Program-made: the position numbers and the translations under genes
The notes under the pieces: generated by a model
The model's input: only the letters and a program-made list of their open reading frames with translations
Databases searched by the model: none
Told to the model about the DNA's origin: nothing
Shown here: positions 1 through 8,326 of the stretch, piece after piece
Layout: the number at the start of each line of letters is the position of its first letter
Position numbering within the stretch: position 1 is the first letter of the stretch
From: Planctomycetota bacterium
Lineage (GTDB): Bacteria; Planctomycetota; Phycisphaerae; WQYP01
NCBI GenBank assembly: GCA_021798635.1
Contig: JAJZGH010000007.1
Coordinates: forward strand, 1 to 39,728
Reading direction: 5' to 3'
DNA length: 39,728 nt

Positions 1-525
1 GGTCCATGATCACTGAAAACCTCCACAGATATTCCGACCCGCTGTAACCCGTACCCCGTCCCCTGCAACCTCAGTGGTGGGTCGTTGTGGTAAAATTGTT
101 CGTTCAGTGCAACCATGCGGTTTTCCTGATCACAATCCGCCTGATGATGATATGGACATTCTACCGTAAATCCTCGATTTGCAAACCATTGAACCTACCC
201 TATCCGGCGGCGAGAGTTCCGTCGTTACCGCGACAGCCACTCTTCTGCCCCAGCCTTGTTTGCTCTACTGCTCACATGTTCGACTTTCTCCGCACTATCG
301 GGCCGCAGCCCGATTTCCGCGTTATCCGCGTAATCCGCGGTTCAATCTCGTTTTTCCCATGGCGTGTTCAGGTGCCGCCGCAAGTAATCGCCGGTTTGCC
401 AGGAGACTGAAACGCTGCGGATGCTGCGTTTTCGGAAATACATCCGATGAGGCTCATCACGCCCAAAATCGCCGGGCCGGGTTTGGGCCGTTGAGGCAAT
501 CGCGGTGTGCGGCTAAAATTCTTGA
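1..525. other. Intergenic region upstream of thrC, no supported gene
   Basis: Short overlapping reading frames exist here, but none has a ribosome binding site, a recognisable domain or plausible protein composition, so I call no gene. Two things can be seen. Positions 316-340 hold three near-identical 9-base units (TCCGCGTTA, TCCGCGTAA, TCCGCGG). The last 35 bases hold the promoter proposed for thrC. The gene to the left lies outside the window. Confidence 0.5.
491..519 (+). promoter_or_regulatory. Predicted sigma70-type promoter of thrC
   Basis: TTGAGG (491-496) and TAAAAT (514-519) are separated by exactly 17 bases, and the second differs from TATAAT by one base. Transcription would be expected to begin about 7 bases after the -10 box, which is at or next to the A of the thrC ATG at 526. 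There is no Shine-Dalgarno sequence between the -10 box and the ATG, so the transcript could be leaderless. Confidence 0.5.
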
Positions 526-1980
526 ATGAAGACAATTGCTTATCAGCAGTGTATTAATCCGAGTTGTGCCGCAACCTTTGATGTGGGGCAGACGCTTACG
601 GCTTGCACGGTGTGCGGTGAACTGCTGGATATTAACTATCAGTGGAATAAAGCGGCGCTGCCGAAAAGTCTGCGCGAGTTTCAGGCCCGCTGGCAGAATC
701 GGCGGTTTCCGCTGGATTATTCCGGGGTATGGCGATTCCGTGATTTGCTGCCGTTCGCGTCCGATGCCATGGTCTGTACGGTGGGTGAGGGGCAGACATT
801 TTTGCAGAATGCGGTATGCCTGGGACGCCATCTGGGGATGTGGCCGGGGCAACTCTGGCTGCAATATGAGGGGATGAATCCGTCGGGAAGTTTCAAAGAC
901 AATGGCATGACCGCGGCGTTTACCCATGCCCGCATTGTTGGTGCTCAAAGAGTGGCCTGCGCCAGCACGGGTAATACGTCCGCATCGTTGGCGCTGTTTG
1001 CGGCCATGAATGGGTTTCAGGGAATTGTATTTATTGGAACAGGTAAAATTGCGTTCGGCAAGCTCTCGCAGGCGCTGGATTATGGTGCCCGCACGTTACA
1101 AATTGAAGGTGATTTTGACACCTGTCTGGCCCGCGTCCGCCAAGTCAGCGGGCAACTGGGGTTGTATCTGATGAACAGCGTCAATCCCTTCCGCCTGGAA
1201 GGGCAGAAAACCATTATGTACCGCATTTTGGAAGCGTTGAACTGGGAATCGCCGGATTGGATCATTGTGCCCGGCGGCAATCTGGGAAATTGCTCAGCTT
1301 TCGGCAAAGCTTTTTTTGAATTACGCGAACTGGGTCTGATTAAACGCATCCCGCGCCTGGCGGTCATCAATGCCACAGGCGCTAACACCCTGCATGAACT
1401 GGTGGCCGGTGGCTTGACGTGGAATGGCGGAAACGTCAATCAGGCCGTTATTACGGAACATTATAAACGCATGGAGCGTGATGGAATTCACGCCCATACC
1501 GTGGCGTCGGCCATTGAAATTGGTCATCCAGTGAATCTGAAAAAAGCTCTGCGGGCCTTGCACACCATGAATGGAGTGGTGGCGCAAGTGACTGATGAGG
1601 AAATTCTGGAAGCCAAGGCGCTGATTGGCCGCTTTGGCTTTGGCTGTGAGCCGGCCAGCGCCGCAACCATTGCAGGCCTTCAGCAATTGCTGGCCCGCAA
1701 TATTATTTCCCGCCATGAACGGGTTGCCTGTGTACTTACCGGCCACGGCCTGAAAGATCCCGACGCCACTGTATATTACCACACGGGTGTAAACACCAAG
1801 CAAGCCAAACAACCCGACGCACAGGCTACCTGGGGGCACATGAGCAATCAGCCCGTGAAAGTCGCTGATGATTTGGACGCCATTGTGCAGGCACTGGGTC
1901 TGGATAAAGACACGCTTAACAACAGCCGCAGCACGGGGTACGTGCCAACACCGGTGGATTTGCCATTCGTGGAGTATTAA
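526..1980 (+). CDS. thrC: Threonine synthase
   Basis: This is a PLP-dependent fold-type II enzyme converting O-phospho-L-homoserine to L-threonine and phosphate in the cytoplasm, the last step of threonine synthesis. The 484-residue protein begins with a short Cys-containing segment (C9, C14, C27, C30) resembling the zinc-ribbon-like start of many threonine synthases. The PLP lysine is K124 in the motif NPSGSFKDNGM, followed by ASTGNTSAS (146-154) and a Gly-rich phosphate-binding loop, VPGGNLGN. The length fits the longer bacterial and plant-like ThrC class. The start at 526 is the first ATG in frame and has no Shine-Dalgarno; see the promoter at 491-519. The next gene on this strand begins 273 bases later behind a hairpin, so thrC is probably monocistronic. 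A related PLP lyase (for example cysteate or diaminopropionate enzymes) is possible but less likely. Confidence 0.9.
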   Translation: MKTIAYQQCINPSCAATFDVGQTLTACTVCGELLDINYQWNKAALPKSLREFQARWQNRRFPLDYSGVWRFRDLLPFASDAMVCTVGEGQTFLQNAVCLGRHLGMWPGQLWLQYEGMNPSGSFKDNGMTAAFTHARIVGAQRVACASTGNTSASLALFAAMNGFQGIVFIGTGKIAFGKLSQALDYGARTLQIEGDFDTCLARVRQVSGQLGLYLMNSVNPFRLEGQKTIMYRILEALNWESPDWIIVPGGNLGNCSAFGKAFFELRELGLIKRIPRLAVINATGANTLHELVAGGLTWNGGNVNQAVITEHYKRMERDGIHAHTVASAIEIGHPVNLKKALRALHTMNGVVAQVTDEEILEAKALIGRFGFGCEPASAATIAGLQQLLARNIISRHERVACVLTGHGLKDPDATVYYHTGVNTKQAKQPDAQATWGHMSNQPVKVADDLDAIVQALGLDKDTLNNSRSTGYVPTPVDLPFVEY

Positions 1981-2068
1981 AGAACGCGATTATACGGCTT
2001 CCCTAAACCTGACAGGCGGCAGTGCTCGAGGAGAGTGCCGGGCCGCGGTGCTTTTATGGTGTGCTCCA

Positions 2069-2091
2069 CCACCGGCAGAGCCGGCGGTTTT
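2069..2091 (+). terminator. Possible rho-independent terminator after thrC
   Basis: An 8-pair stem with one A-C mismatch (CCACCGGC at 2069-2076, GCCGGCGG at 2080-2087) closes a 3-base AGA loop and runs into TTTT. It lies about 90 bases after the thrC stop and upstream of the GH31 gene on the same strand. The T-tract is short, so termination efficiency is uncertain. Confidence 0.4.
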
Positions 2092-2151
2092 GTGAAGTTT
2101 ATCCGCACGGGGCATTGCCTGGAAATATTGCCACACCCGTTGCCCGACAGA

Positions 2152-2176
2152 CCCTCCGTGATTCCCTCCGTGATTC
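2152..2176. repeat. Two tandem copies of a 12-base unit
   Basis: The unit CCCTCCGTGATT occurs twice head to tail, followed by a third degenerate start (CCTTGC). It sits between thrC and the GH31 gene. No function is evident; it may be replication slippage or a binding site for a dimeric protein. Confidence 0.4.
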
Positions 2177-2253
2177 CTTGCTTTTTATTGAGTTTGCTTG
2201 TAACTTCGCCACGTCGCCACGCCCCAGTTTAAACCTTCCTTGGAGCACCGCCG

Positions 2254-5172
2254 ATGCCGGATACCGAACGAAATCATACCAACCTCGCCTGTAGCCAATC
2301 AACCCAGGCCGCGAAATGTCCTCAATCGGATTCCTCGCAAGGGGACTCTCGGCATAATCGAAGGACCTTTCTTAAAACGCTGACTGTTGCGACCGCCGTT
2401 TACGGCACCACGCAAGCTGTCGGCGGTATCGATGCCGCGGATCGGAAAAGGTCTCCAGCGCTGCCCTTGATCAATGGGAGCATTGCGGTGGGTGCAATCA
2501 AGCGCTTAGCGCACGGTGTGGAAATAACGCTGGCGACGGGAACACTTCGCTTAATAGTTTATTCTTCGCACGTGATACGGATATACATGTCTCCGCGCGG
2601 TGATCCGCAGGCAGATCATAAAAGCATGGCGGTGATAAAACAACCGGTGACAACAGCCTGGCATCTGCACGAAACTCCGGAATATATTGCACTTTCCACA
2701 GCCGTGGTGACCGCCCATGTGGACCGGAAAACCAGTGCCGTGACATTTTCCGATTCTACCGGGCGAAAGCTTCTTTCCGAGGTTGCCACCGGCGGGAAGT
2801 TCATGACGCCGTCAAAGTTTAAAGACGTTGAGACCTTCCGCGTGCGGCAGGAATTTGATTTACCTGCCGATGAAGCGCTCTATGGCCTGGGGCAACATCA
2901 ACAGGGCGTTATGAATTACCACGGAACGGTTGTCCGCCTGGAACAATCCAATCGGCATATAGCGGTACCCGTGCTGCTGTCGAATTACGGCTACGGGATA
3001 TTCTGGGATAATCCGGCAATAACCGAAGTCAACGCCGGCACTGCGGCGGTGGAATCAATTCCTCCGGAAAATCTGATCGATGAACAGGGGCACAGCGGTG
3101 CATTAACGGCATACTATTTTTCCGGCACCGACTTTCGCAACCTCGTGGCGACCGGCCTGGACCCCCACCTGATGCTCAACTGGCAGTCTGAGGCTGCCGA
3201 AGCAATAGCCGCCGGTAAATCGCCCAAGCCGTTTTCCGTCCGCTGGAAAGGGCGAATTCGAGCGGCGGCTGCAGGTACCTATATCTTCTCCGCCACGATC
3301 AACGGGGATTTCGAGCTGCAGCTTGATCATCAGGTAATCCTCACGCGGTTGGATGGGCATCCTAATACCACGCTTACCGGCAAGATTCATCTACAGGCCG
3401 GCCGTGAATACGACCTGGACATGCACTACGTGCATCACGCCGAACGCACGCAGATGGCACTGAAATGGCAGTTGCCGGCAACGGCCCAGCAGGCCCGGAC
3501 GCTAAGTTGGTCATCGGAGGTGGGCGATTGCATAGATTATTATTTTATCTACGGCCCGACGGCAGATAACACCATCGCGGCCTGGCGAGCGATCAGCGGA
3601 GAGGTGCCCATGCTGGGAAAATGGGTTTGGGGATACTGGCAAAGCAAATGTATGTACAGCAGTCAGGCGCAAATTCTCGGCGTGGCTGCGGAATACCGCT
3701 CCATGAATATACCCATCGATGCGGTAGTTCAAGATCTGTTTTACTGGCAGCCCGCGCCGTGGGGTTCCAATAAATTCGATCCGCTGCGCTATCCGGCCCC
3801 GGCCGATATGATATCCGAGTTACATCGGGAAAATATTCATCTAATGATCAGCGTCTGGGCGCAGTTCGCCCCGGGATCGGCCAACTATCGGCAACTGGAA
3901 CAAGCCGGCGTCCTTTACACCTCGCACTGCAAAGACCGCTATTACGATGCGTTTAATCCGCTGGCGCGCCGGCTTTACTGGAATGAACTTAAAACGCAGT
4001 TGTTGCCTCTGGGAGTAGATGCCTGGTGGCTGGACGCGTCCGAACCGCAACTCTGCAACAACTGGGGAGAATTTGCTGATATTAAAACGCATGCAGGATA
4101 TGGCGCGTTTGTTTATAACGCCTACCCGCTGATGCACACCACAGCCGTATATCAGGGCCAGCGTGAGGCCACCTCCAGTAAACGGGTGATGATTCTCACG
4201 CGGTCCGCCTGGGCCGGGCAACAGCGTAACAGCACGGTTGTCTGGTCAGGTGATATTCCCGGCACCTGGCAGGTGCTTAGAGAGCAAATCCCCGCAGGCA
4301 TTAATTTTTCCCTTAGCGGCCTACCTTACTGGAACACCGACATCGGCGGCTTTTTCAGCGGCGATCCGCAGGATCCTTCCTACTGTGAACTGTTTATACG
4401 CTGGTTTCAATTCGGTGCCTTCTGCCCCATGTTTCGCGTACACGGAACCAACTATGCCAAGGAGATGTGGCGGTTCGGTCCGGCAACCATGACCATTCTT
4501 GAAAAGTTTAATCACTTGCGCTATCGGCTGCTGCCCTACATTTACAGCGTGGCCTGGATGGTCACGAATCAGGGGTATAGCATGTTGCGCGGCTTGGTTA
4601 TGGACTTCCCAACCGATCGTCCCGTGCTGGATATTCCCGATCAATTTATGTTTGGTCCGGCCATCATGGCCAGCCCTGTCCTGCAGCCCCACGCCACGTC
4701 CCGTAGCGTTTATTTGCCGGCCCCTACGCGCTGGTACGACTTCTGGACTGGGGAACAGCACAGCGGTGGGGCGTCGATGAACACACCGGCGGCACTTGAT
4801 TGCATGCCGTTGCACGTTCGAGCCGGAAGCATTTTGCCGCTTGGCCCGGTGGTGCAGTATGCGGCACTGCCGGCAGACCCCTTGGAAATTCGCGTGTATC
4901 CCGGAGCGGATGGGACGTTTACCTTATACGAAGATGAAAATGACAATTACAATTATGAGCGCGGCGTATATTCGCAGATTGCCTTTACGTGGGATGATCA
5001 CAACCGCACTTTTTCCATCAGCCCGCGCCGCGGACAATTTCCCGGCATGATGATGCGCCGCACGTTCCATATTGTGCTGGTCCGCCCGGGCCAGGGAAAT
5101 GGTGTAACCGCCGCGCCCCATCCGGATCATATTATTCACTACACCGGTGCCGCAGTGGTAGTGAAAATTTAA
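2254..5172 (+). CDS. GH31 family glycosidase with PA14 insert, Tat-exported (alpha-xylosidase-like)
   Basis: This is a retaining alpha-glycoside hydrolase of family GH31, probably acting outside the cytoplasm on plant or microbial polysaccharide fragments. The 972-residue protein starts with a twin-arginine signal (NRRTFLK, R36-R37, then a hydrophobic run to about residue 60). A GH31 N-terminal beta domain follows. A PA14-like domain is inserted at about 325-415 (GTYIFSATINGDFELQLD, then the repeated Leu/Val strand pattern). The TIM-barrel catalytic part carries the nucleophile D594 in WWLDASEP and the likely acid/base D667 in WSGDI. A C-terminal beta-sandwich includes a PLPLHVR-type stretch. 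The WWLDASEP motif and the PA14 insert are typical of alpha-xylosidases acting on xyloglucan oligosaccharides, but alpha-glucosidase or transglucosidase activity cannot be excluded. GGAG at 2242-2245 lies 8 bases before the ATG and supports the start. No other polysaccharide-utilisation genes are adjacent. Confidence 0.9.
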   Translation: MPDTERNHTNLACSQSTQAAKCPQSDSSQGDSRHNRRTFLKTLTVATAVYGTTQAVGGIDAADRKRSPALPLINGSIAVGAIKRLAHGVEITLATGTLRLIVYSSHVIRIYMSPRGDPQADHKSMAVIKQPVTTAWHLHETPEYIALSTAVVTAHVDRKTSAVTFSDSTGRKLLSEVATGGKFMTPSKFKDVETFRVRQEFDLPADEALYGLGQHQQGVMNYHGTVVRLEQSNRHIAVPVLLSNYGYGIFWDNPAITEVNAGTAAVESIPPENLIDEQGHSGALTAYYFSGTDFRNLVATGLDPHLMLNWQSEAAEAIAAGKSPKPFSVRWKGRIRAAAAGTYIFSATINGDFELQLDHQVILTRLDGHPNTTLTGKIHLQAGREYDLDMHYVHHAERTQMALKWQLPATAQQARTLSWSSEVGDCIDYYFIYGPTADNTIAAWRAISGEVPMLGKWVWGYWQSKCMYSSQAQILGVAAEYRSMNIPIDAVVQDLFYWQPAPWGSNKFDPLRYPAPADMISELHRENIHLMISVWAQFAPGSANYRQLEQAGVLYTSHCKDRYYDAFNPLARRLYWNELKTQLLPLGVDAWWLDASEPQLCNNWGEFADIKTHAGYGAFVYNAYPLMHTTAVYQGQREATSSKRVMILTRSAWAGQQRNSTVVWSGDIPGTWQVLREQIPAGINFSLSGLPYWNTDIGGFFSGDPQDPSYCELFIRWFQFGAFCPMFRVHGTNYAKEMWRFGPATMTILEKFNHLRYRLLPYIYSVAWMVTNQGYSMLRGLVMDFPTDRPVLDIPDQFMFGPAIMASPVLQPHATSRSVYLPAPTRWYDFWTGEQHSGGASMNTPAALDCMPLHVRAGSILPLGPVVQYAALPADPLEIRVYPGADGTFTLYEDENDNYNYERGVYSQIAFTWDDHNRTFSISPRRGQFPGMMMRRTFHIVLVRPGQGNGVTAAPHPDHIIHYTGAAVVVKI

Positions 5173-5222
5173 CGGTAACGCCGGACTTTTTTTCGGTTCA
5201 GGCTCGTGCGGAAAATTGCACA

Positions 5223-6149
5223 CTATTTAGTGTTGGCGCGGTACCACGCAATGGTTTTCGCCAAGCCATCTTCCAGTGCGGTCTGAGCCGAAAAGCCGAA
5301 TAACTTTTTGGCCAGGGTGGTATCGAGGCAGCGCCGGGGCTGGCCGTCGGGCTTGGAAGGATCCCAGCGGATTTCACCCTTGAATCCACAGAGCTTGCCG
5401 ATCAATTCCGTCAGGGCGCGGATGGTGATTTCCCGGCCCGCACCCAGATTCACCGGTTCAGGAGCATCATATTTCTGCATGGCTGCGACAATTCCCTCAG
5501 CGCAGTCTTCCACATATAGAAATTCACGCGATGCCTGCCCAGTACCCCATGCCGTAATAAAGGCACTGTCGGCCCGCTGGGCTTCAACAAATTTCCGGAT
5601 CAACGCCGGAATAACGTGCGACGATTGCAAATCAAAATTATCGGCTGGGCCATATAAATTCACCGGCAAAAGATAAATGGCGTTCAGGCCATACTGTTGA
5701 CGATAGGCCTGGCACATGGTCAGCAGCGCTTTTTTGGCAATGCCGTAGGGAGCATTGGTTTCTTCGGGGAAGCCGTTCCACAAATCACTTTCCTTAAAAG
5801 GAACAGGCGTGAATTTGGGATAAGCGCAGATAGTTCCAACCTGCACAAACTTTTTTACACCCTGAATCCGGGCCGCTTCCATCAGATGCAAGCCCATGGC
5901 CATATTAGCGTAAAAATACCGTCCGGGGTTTTCCCGGTTCGCCCCGATTCCGCCCACCTGGGCCGCCAGGTGCAAAATAACATCGGGCTTCACGCGCGCC
6001 ACCATCGCCTCCGCGGCCTCCTGCCGGGTCAGATCACAGTCCTTGCTTCGCAATATATGTATATCCGTTGGATCCACGCCGGCGGCTGTCAGTTTGCGGG
6101 TAATGCACTGTCCCAAAAATCCTGCTCCACCGGTAATTAAATATCGCAT
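5223..6149 (-). CDS. fcl: GDP-L-fucose synthase-like NAD(P)-dependent epimerase/reductase
   Basis: This is an extended short-chain dehydrogenase. The closest family is GDP-L-fucose synthase, which turns GDP-4-keto-6-deoxy-mannose into GDP-L-fucose by epimerisation and NADPH reduction. From the ATG at 6149 it has 308 residues. The Rossmann motif GGAGFLG lies at the very N-terminus. The catalytic pair Y135/K139 sits in APYGIAKK, preceded by the family signature [10 protein letters not shown] and a PEETNAP loop. [11 protein letters not shown] is typical of this family. An in-frame GTG start at 6167 is possible, but GGAG lies 10 bases before the ATG at 6149, so I chose the latter. The gene is convergent with the GH31 gene, with a gap of about 50 bases. 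The GDP-mannose dehydratase partner is not in the window. A related nucleotide-sugar epimerase is the main alternative. Confidence 0.85.
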   Translation of the reverse strand: MRYLITGGAGFLGQCITRKLTAAGVDPTDIHILRSKDCDLTRQEAAEAMVARVKPDVILHLAAQVGGIGANRENPGRYFYANMAMGLHLMEAARIQGVKKFVQVGTICAYPKFTPVPFKESDLWNGFPEETNAPYGIAKKALLTMCQAYRQQYGLNAIYLLPVNLYGPADNFDLQSSHVIPALIRKFVEAQRADSAFITAWGTGQASREFLYVEDCAEGIVAAMQKYDAPEPVNLGAGREITIRALTELIGKLCGFKGEIRWDPSKPDGQPRRCLDTTLAKKLFGFSAQTALEDGLAKTIAWYRANTK

Positions 6150-6224
6150 GAACGCCGTTCTCCGCACGCCTTACTTCCAACATTCGTCTGACACACACAT
6201 CAGAAGCGAACCGGAAGTGCCGCG

Positions 6225-6253
6225 ATTTTACCGCCAGTGCTCCGCAATGGAAA
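6225..6253 (-). promoter_or_regulatory. Possible promoter of the fcl-like gene
   Basis: Read on the minus strand, TTTCCA (6253-6248) and TAAAAT (6230-6225) are 17 bases apart, about 75 bases before the ATG at 6149. The -35 box overlaps the first copy of the 16-base direct repeat. The match is moderate (4 of 6 and 5 of 6). Confidence 0.3.
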
Positions 6254-6350
6254 ATTACCGCCAATCGCGGTAGCCGAAAACAAAGGTACCTGACACCTTT
6301 GTTTGCCCAATGGAAAATTACCGGAAAAGGTACCTGGTACCTTTTTTTTG
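6245..6350. repeat. REP-like repeat pair with GGTACC hairpins
   Basis: The 16-mer CAATGGAAAATTACCG occurs at 6245-6260 and again at 6308-6323, 63 bases apart. Each copy is followed by a hairpin built on GGTACC. The first is ACAAAGGT (6280-6287) pairing with ACCTTTGT (6295-6302). The second is AAAAGGTAC (6325-6333) pairing with GTACCTTTT (6337-6345), followed by further T residues. A third partial copy (TACCGGAAAATT) starts at 6371. This two-unit arrangement resembles REP or BIME elements mobilised by RAYT-type transposases. The second hairpin could also act as a terminator. It lies between the divergent fcl-like and PEP-CTERM genes. Confidence 0.65.
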
Positions 6351-6436
6351 GGCTGAAGTGGAAGGCGGGTTACCGGAAAATTATTACAGTCTTCAATCAA
6401 AGTAAATCGTGGGCCGATAACCTCCCTCACAGATGT

Positions 6437-6454
6437 TTCGCACTGTTGTGCGAA
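6437..6454. promoter_or_regulatory. Inverted repeat in the leader of the PEP-CTERM gene
   Basis: TTCGCAC (6437-6443) and GTGCGAA (6448-6454) form a perfect 7-base inverted repeat around TGTT, 33 bases before the start codon at 6487. It could be an operator for a dimeric repressor or an RNA hairpin in the leader. Confidence 0.35.
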
Positions 6455-6486
6455 TAAATGTCAGTTGTTTTTTTCAGGAGAAAACC

Positions 6487-8079
6487 ATGAAGCTTCCATT
6501 TTACGCCACCGTTTCGCCGTGCCGAACGCCGGGAAAACTTATGGCTTTGGCTGCCGTTGCAGCGCTTAGTGCGGGGTTGGTTTCCCAACGCAGTTTCGGG
6601 CAGGGGTTTACCGCCGGTGATGTTGTTGTCAGTCAGATCAATTATGTCGGAGCGGATCCCACCAATTCGGTGGTGCAGGGAATCGTCAATGGCGATCTGG
6701 CAGCCGGCACTTCGGGCAATACATTTGCCGATCTCTTTAATGATCCGACTGTTCCCGGCGTGCAGGGAACCGAAACGCTCGCGGAATACAGCGTGGCGAA
6801 CATTGAATCCAATGCGGCGGTCGGGGCATTGCAGAATACCATGAATCTTCCCGCCCCCTCCGCCGCGGATACCGGCGTGGGCCTCACGGGCAGCTTCAGT
6901 TCAAAATCCGAAGGTGCCCTGATGACCTCCACCAATGGACAGTATATGACTATCATTGGCTATCAGGCTCCCGCCGGGGCAATCGGCGTTTCGAATTCGT
7001 ATACTACGGGGGCGGTTCCCAGCCCATTTCCGTCCAACGCCACCACCAACGTACTATACAACCGCGTGGTTGAAGAAGTCGGATCCAATGGATCCTATAC
7101 TACCGGTGCGACGCTTACGGACGCATACAGCGGCGATAACGCCCGCGCCGCGATCAGCGTTAATGGGCAGCAGTTTTACACAGTTGGCAACGCCGATGGC
7201 GGATACACCAACACCGTTGAGAGTCTCGGTGCCCGCTACTCCACACTTGGGGCCACGACTTCCACCCTTTTGGGCACCTACAATCCGACCCCGGATAAGT
7301 ATGATAATTTCCGTTCCGAACAGATTTTCAACAACACTTTGTACGTCGCCAAAGGCAGCGGCGGTAAGGGACTCGATGGCATATTTCAGGTCGGAAACAC
7401 CGGCACGCTGCCCACAACTTCCGGCAACACCATTACCGCGTTGCCCGGACTGACCTTTACCGCCAACACCAGCAATTTTCATCCCTTTGGATTCTTCTTC
7501 GCCAATGCCAACACTCTGTATGTCGCTGACGAAGGCTCGCCTACCGCTCCAACCACCAACGGCCCCGGCACAATCACCAATTCCACCGAGGCGGGATTGC
7601 AGAAGTGGTCTTTCAATTCCGCTACCCAGCAGTGGATGCTGGATTATGTGATGAGCAACGGGTTGGACCTTAACACTCTAAAACCGATTTCCGGCTACAC
7701 CTACACTGACGCTGCAGGGAAAACTGAAACGGTCTATTCCGCTGTAACGGGCCTGCGCAATATGACCGGCGTGGTCAATTCCGATGGCACCGTTACCATT
7801 TACGCCATTACCGGTAACACCAGTATCGTTTCCGGCGGTGAACCGGACCCCACGAGCCTTGTGTCATTGACTGATCCGTTGAGTGCCATGTCGCTTTCCA
7901 CCAGCAGCCAATATGACACATTCTCAACATTGGCAACCAGTTCAGTGGGCGACGTATTTCGGGGTGTGGCTTTAGCCCCAGCCGTGCCAATCAGTAGCGT
8001 ACCAGACCCCGCCGCGTTGGCGCTTTTAAGCCTTGGTGCAATTGGTGCGATGTTTCTCCGCCGCAGAACAGCGCACTAG
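6487..8079 (+). CDS. Exported PEP-CTERM domain protein of unknown function
   Basis: This 530-residue protein has a signal peptide (Lys-containing start, hydrophobic ALAAVAALSAGLV, cleavage likely near SFG-QGF). A long Gly/Ser/Thr/Asn-rich beta-type region follows. The C-terminus is a PEP-CTERM-like sorting signal: VPDPAALALL, a hydrophobic stretch, then RRRTAH. Such proteins are usually processed by an exosortase and placed at the surface or in the extracellular matrix; no exosortase gene is in the window. VPDP replaces the usual VPEP. The middle (about 90-480) has strand patterns suggestive of a beta-propeller, which is only an impression. An upstream in-frame ATG at 6433 exists, but AGGAG at about 6477 precedes the ATG at 6487 at good spacing and the signal peptide starts there. 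The enzymatic role, if any, is unknown. Confidence 0.8.
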   Translation: MKLPFYATVSPCRTPGKLMALAAVAALSAGLVSQRSFGQGFTAGDVVVSQINYVGADPTNSVVQGIVNGDLAAGTSGNTFADLFNDPTVPGVQGTETLAEYSVANIESNAAVGALQNTMNLPAPSAADTGVGLTGSFSSKSEGALMTSTNGQYMTIIGYQAPAGAIGVSNSYTTGAVPSPFPSNATTNVLYNRVVEEVGSNGSYTTGATLTDAYSGDNARAAISVNGQQFYTVGNADGGYTNTVESLGARYSTLGATTSTLLGTYNPTPDKYDNFRSEQIFNNTLYVAKGSGGKGLDGIFQVGNTGTLPTTSGNTITALPGLTFTANTSNFHPFGFFFANANTLYVADEGSPTAPTTNGPGTITNSTEAGLQKWSFNSATQQWMLDYVMSNGLDLNTLKPISGYTYTDAAGKTETVYSAVTGLRNMTGVVNSDGTVTIYAITGNTSIVSGGEPDPTSLVSLTDPLSAMSLSTSSQYDTFSTLATSSVGDVFRGVALAPAVPISSVPDPAALALLSLGAIGAMFLRRRTAH

Positions 8080-8108
8080 CACCCTGATATTGCTGCCATC
8101 TTCAAAGT

Positions 8109-8157
8109 GCAAACCGCAGGGCGGTGTTTTACATCGGTGGAACATCGCCCTGTTTGC
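8109..8157 (+). terminator. Strong hairpin after the PEP-CTERM gene
   Basis: CAGGGCGGTGTT (8117-8128) pairs over 12 positions, with one G-U pair, with AACATCGCCCTG (8141-8152) across a 12-base loop. Outer bases GCAAA (8109-8113) and TTTGC (8153-8157) extend the stem past a small bulge. It starts 30 bases after the stop codon at 8079. There is no long T-tract, so it may stabilise the 3' end as well as terminate. Confidence 0.55.
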
Positions 8158-8326
8158 GTTTGGGACACCGTGAATACAATGCTTTTGGATTAACACCGAT
8201 TAAATTCCGGAATCTTACTAAGGGCAACTGCAGTGCGGGATGGGTAGCATCCCGATTCCAACTCGACGCTGCCGCATCGAGCTAAACGCCTTAGCAGAAC
8301 ACATGGCATGTCCGATACACCGCCAT

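Noticed and set aside
87..529. Two overlapping small open frames before thrC
   Set aside because: No ribosome binding site, odd composition, and they run through the 9-base repeat and the thrC promoter.
1321..1839. A 172-codon open frame on the minus strand opposite thrC
   Set aside because: Antisense to conserved threonine synthase sequence, no start signal.
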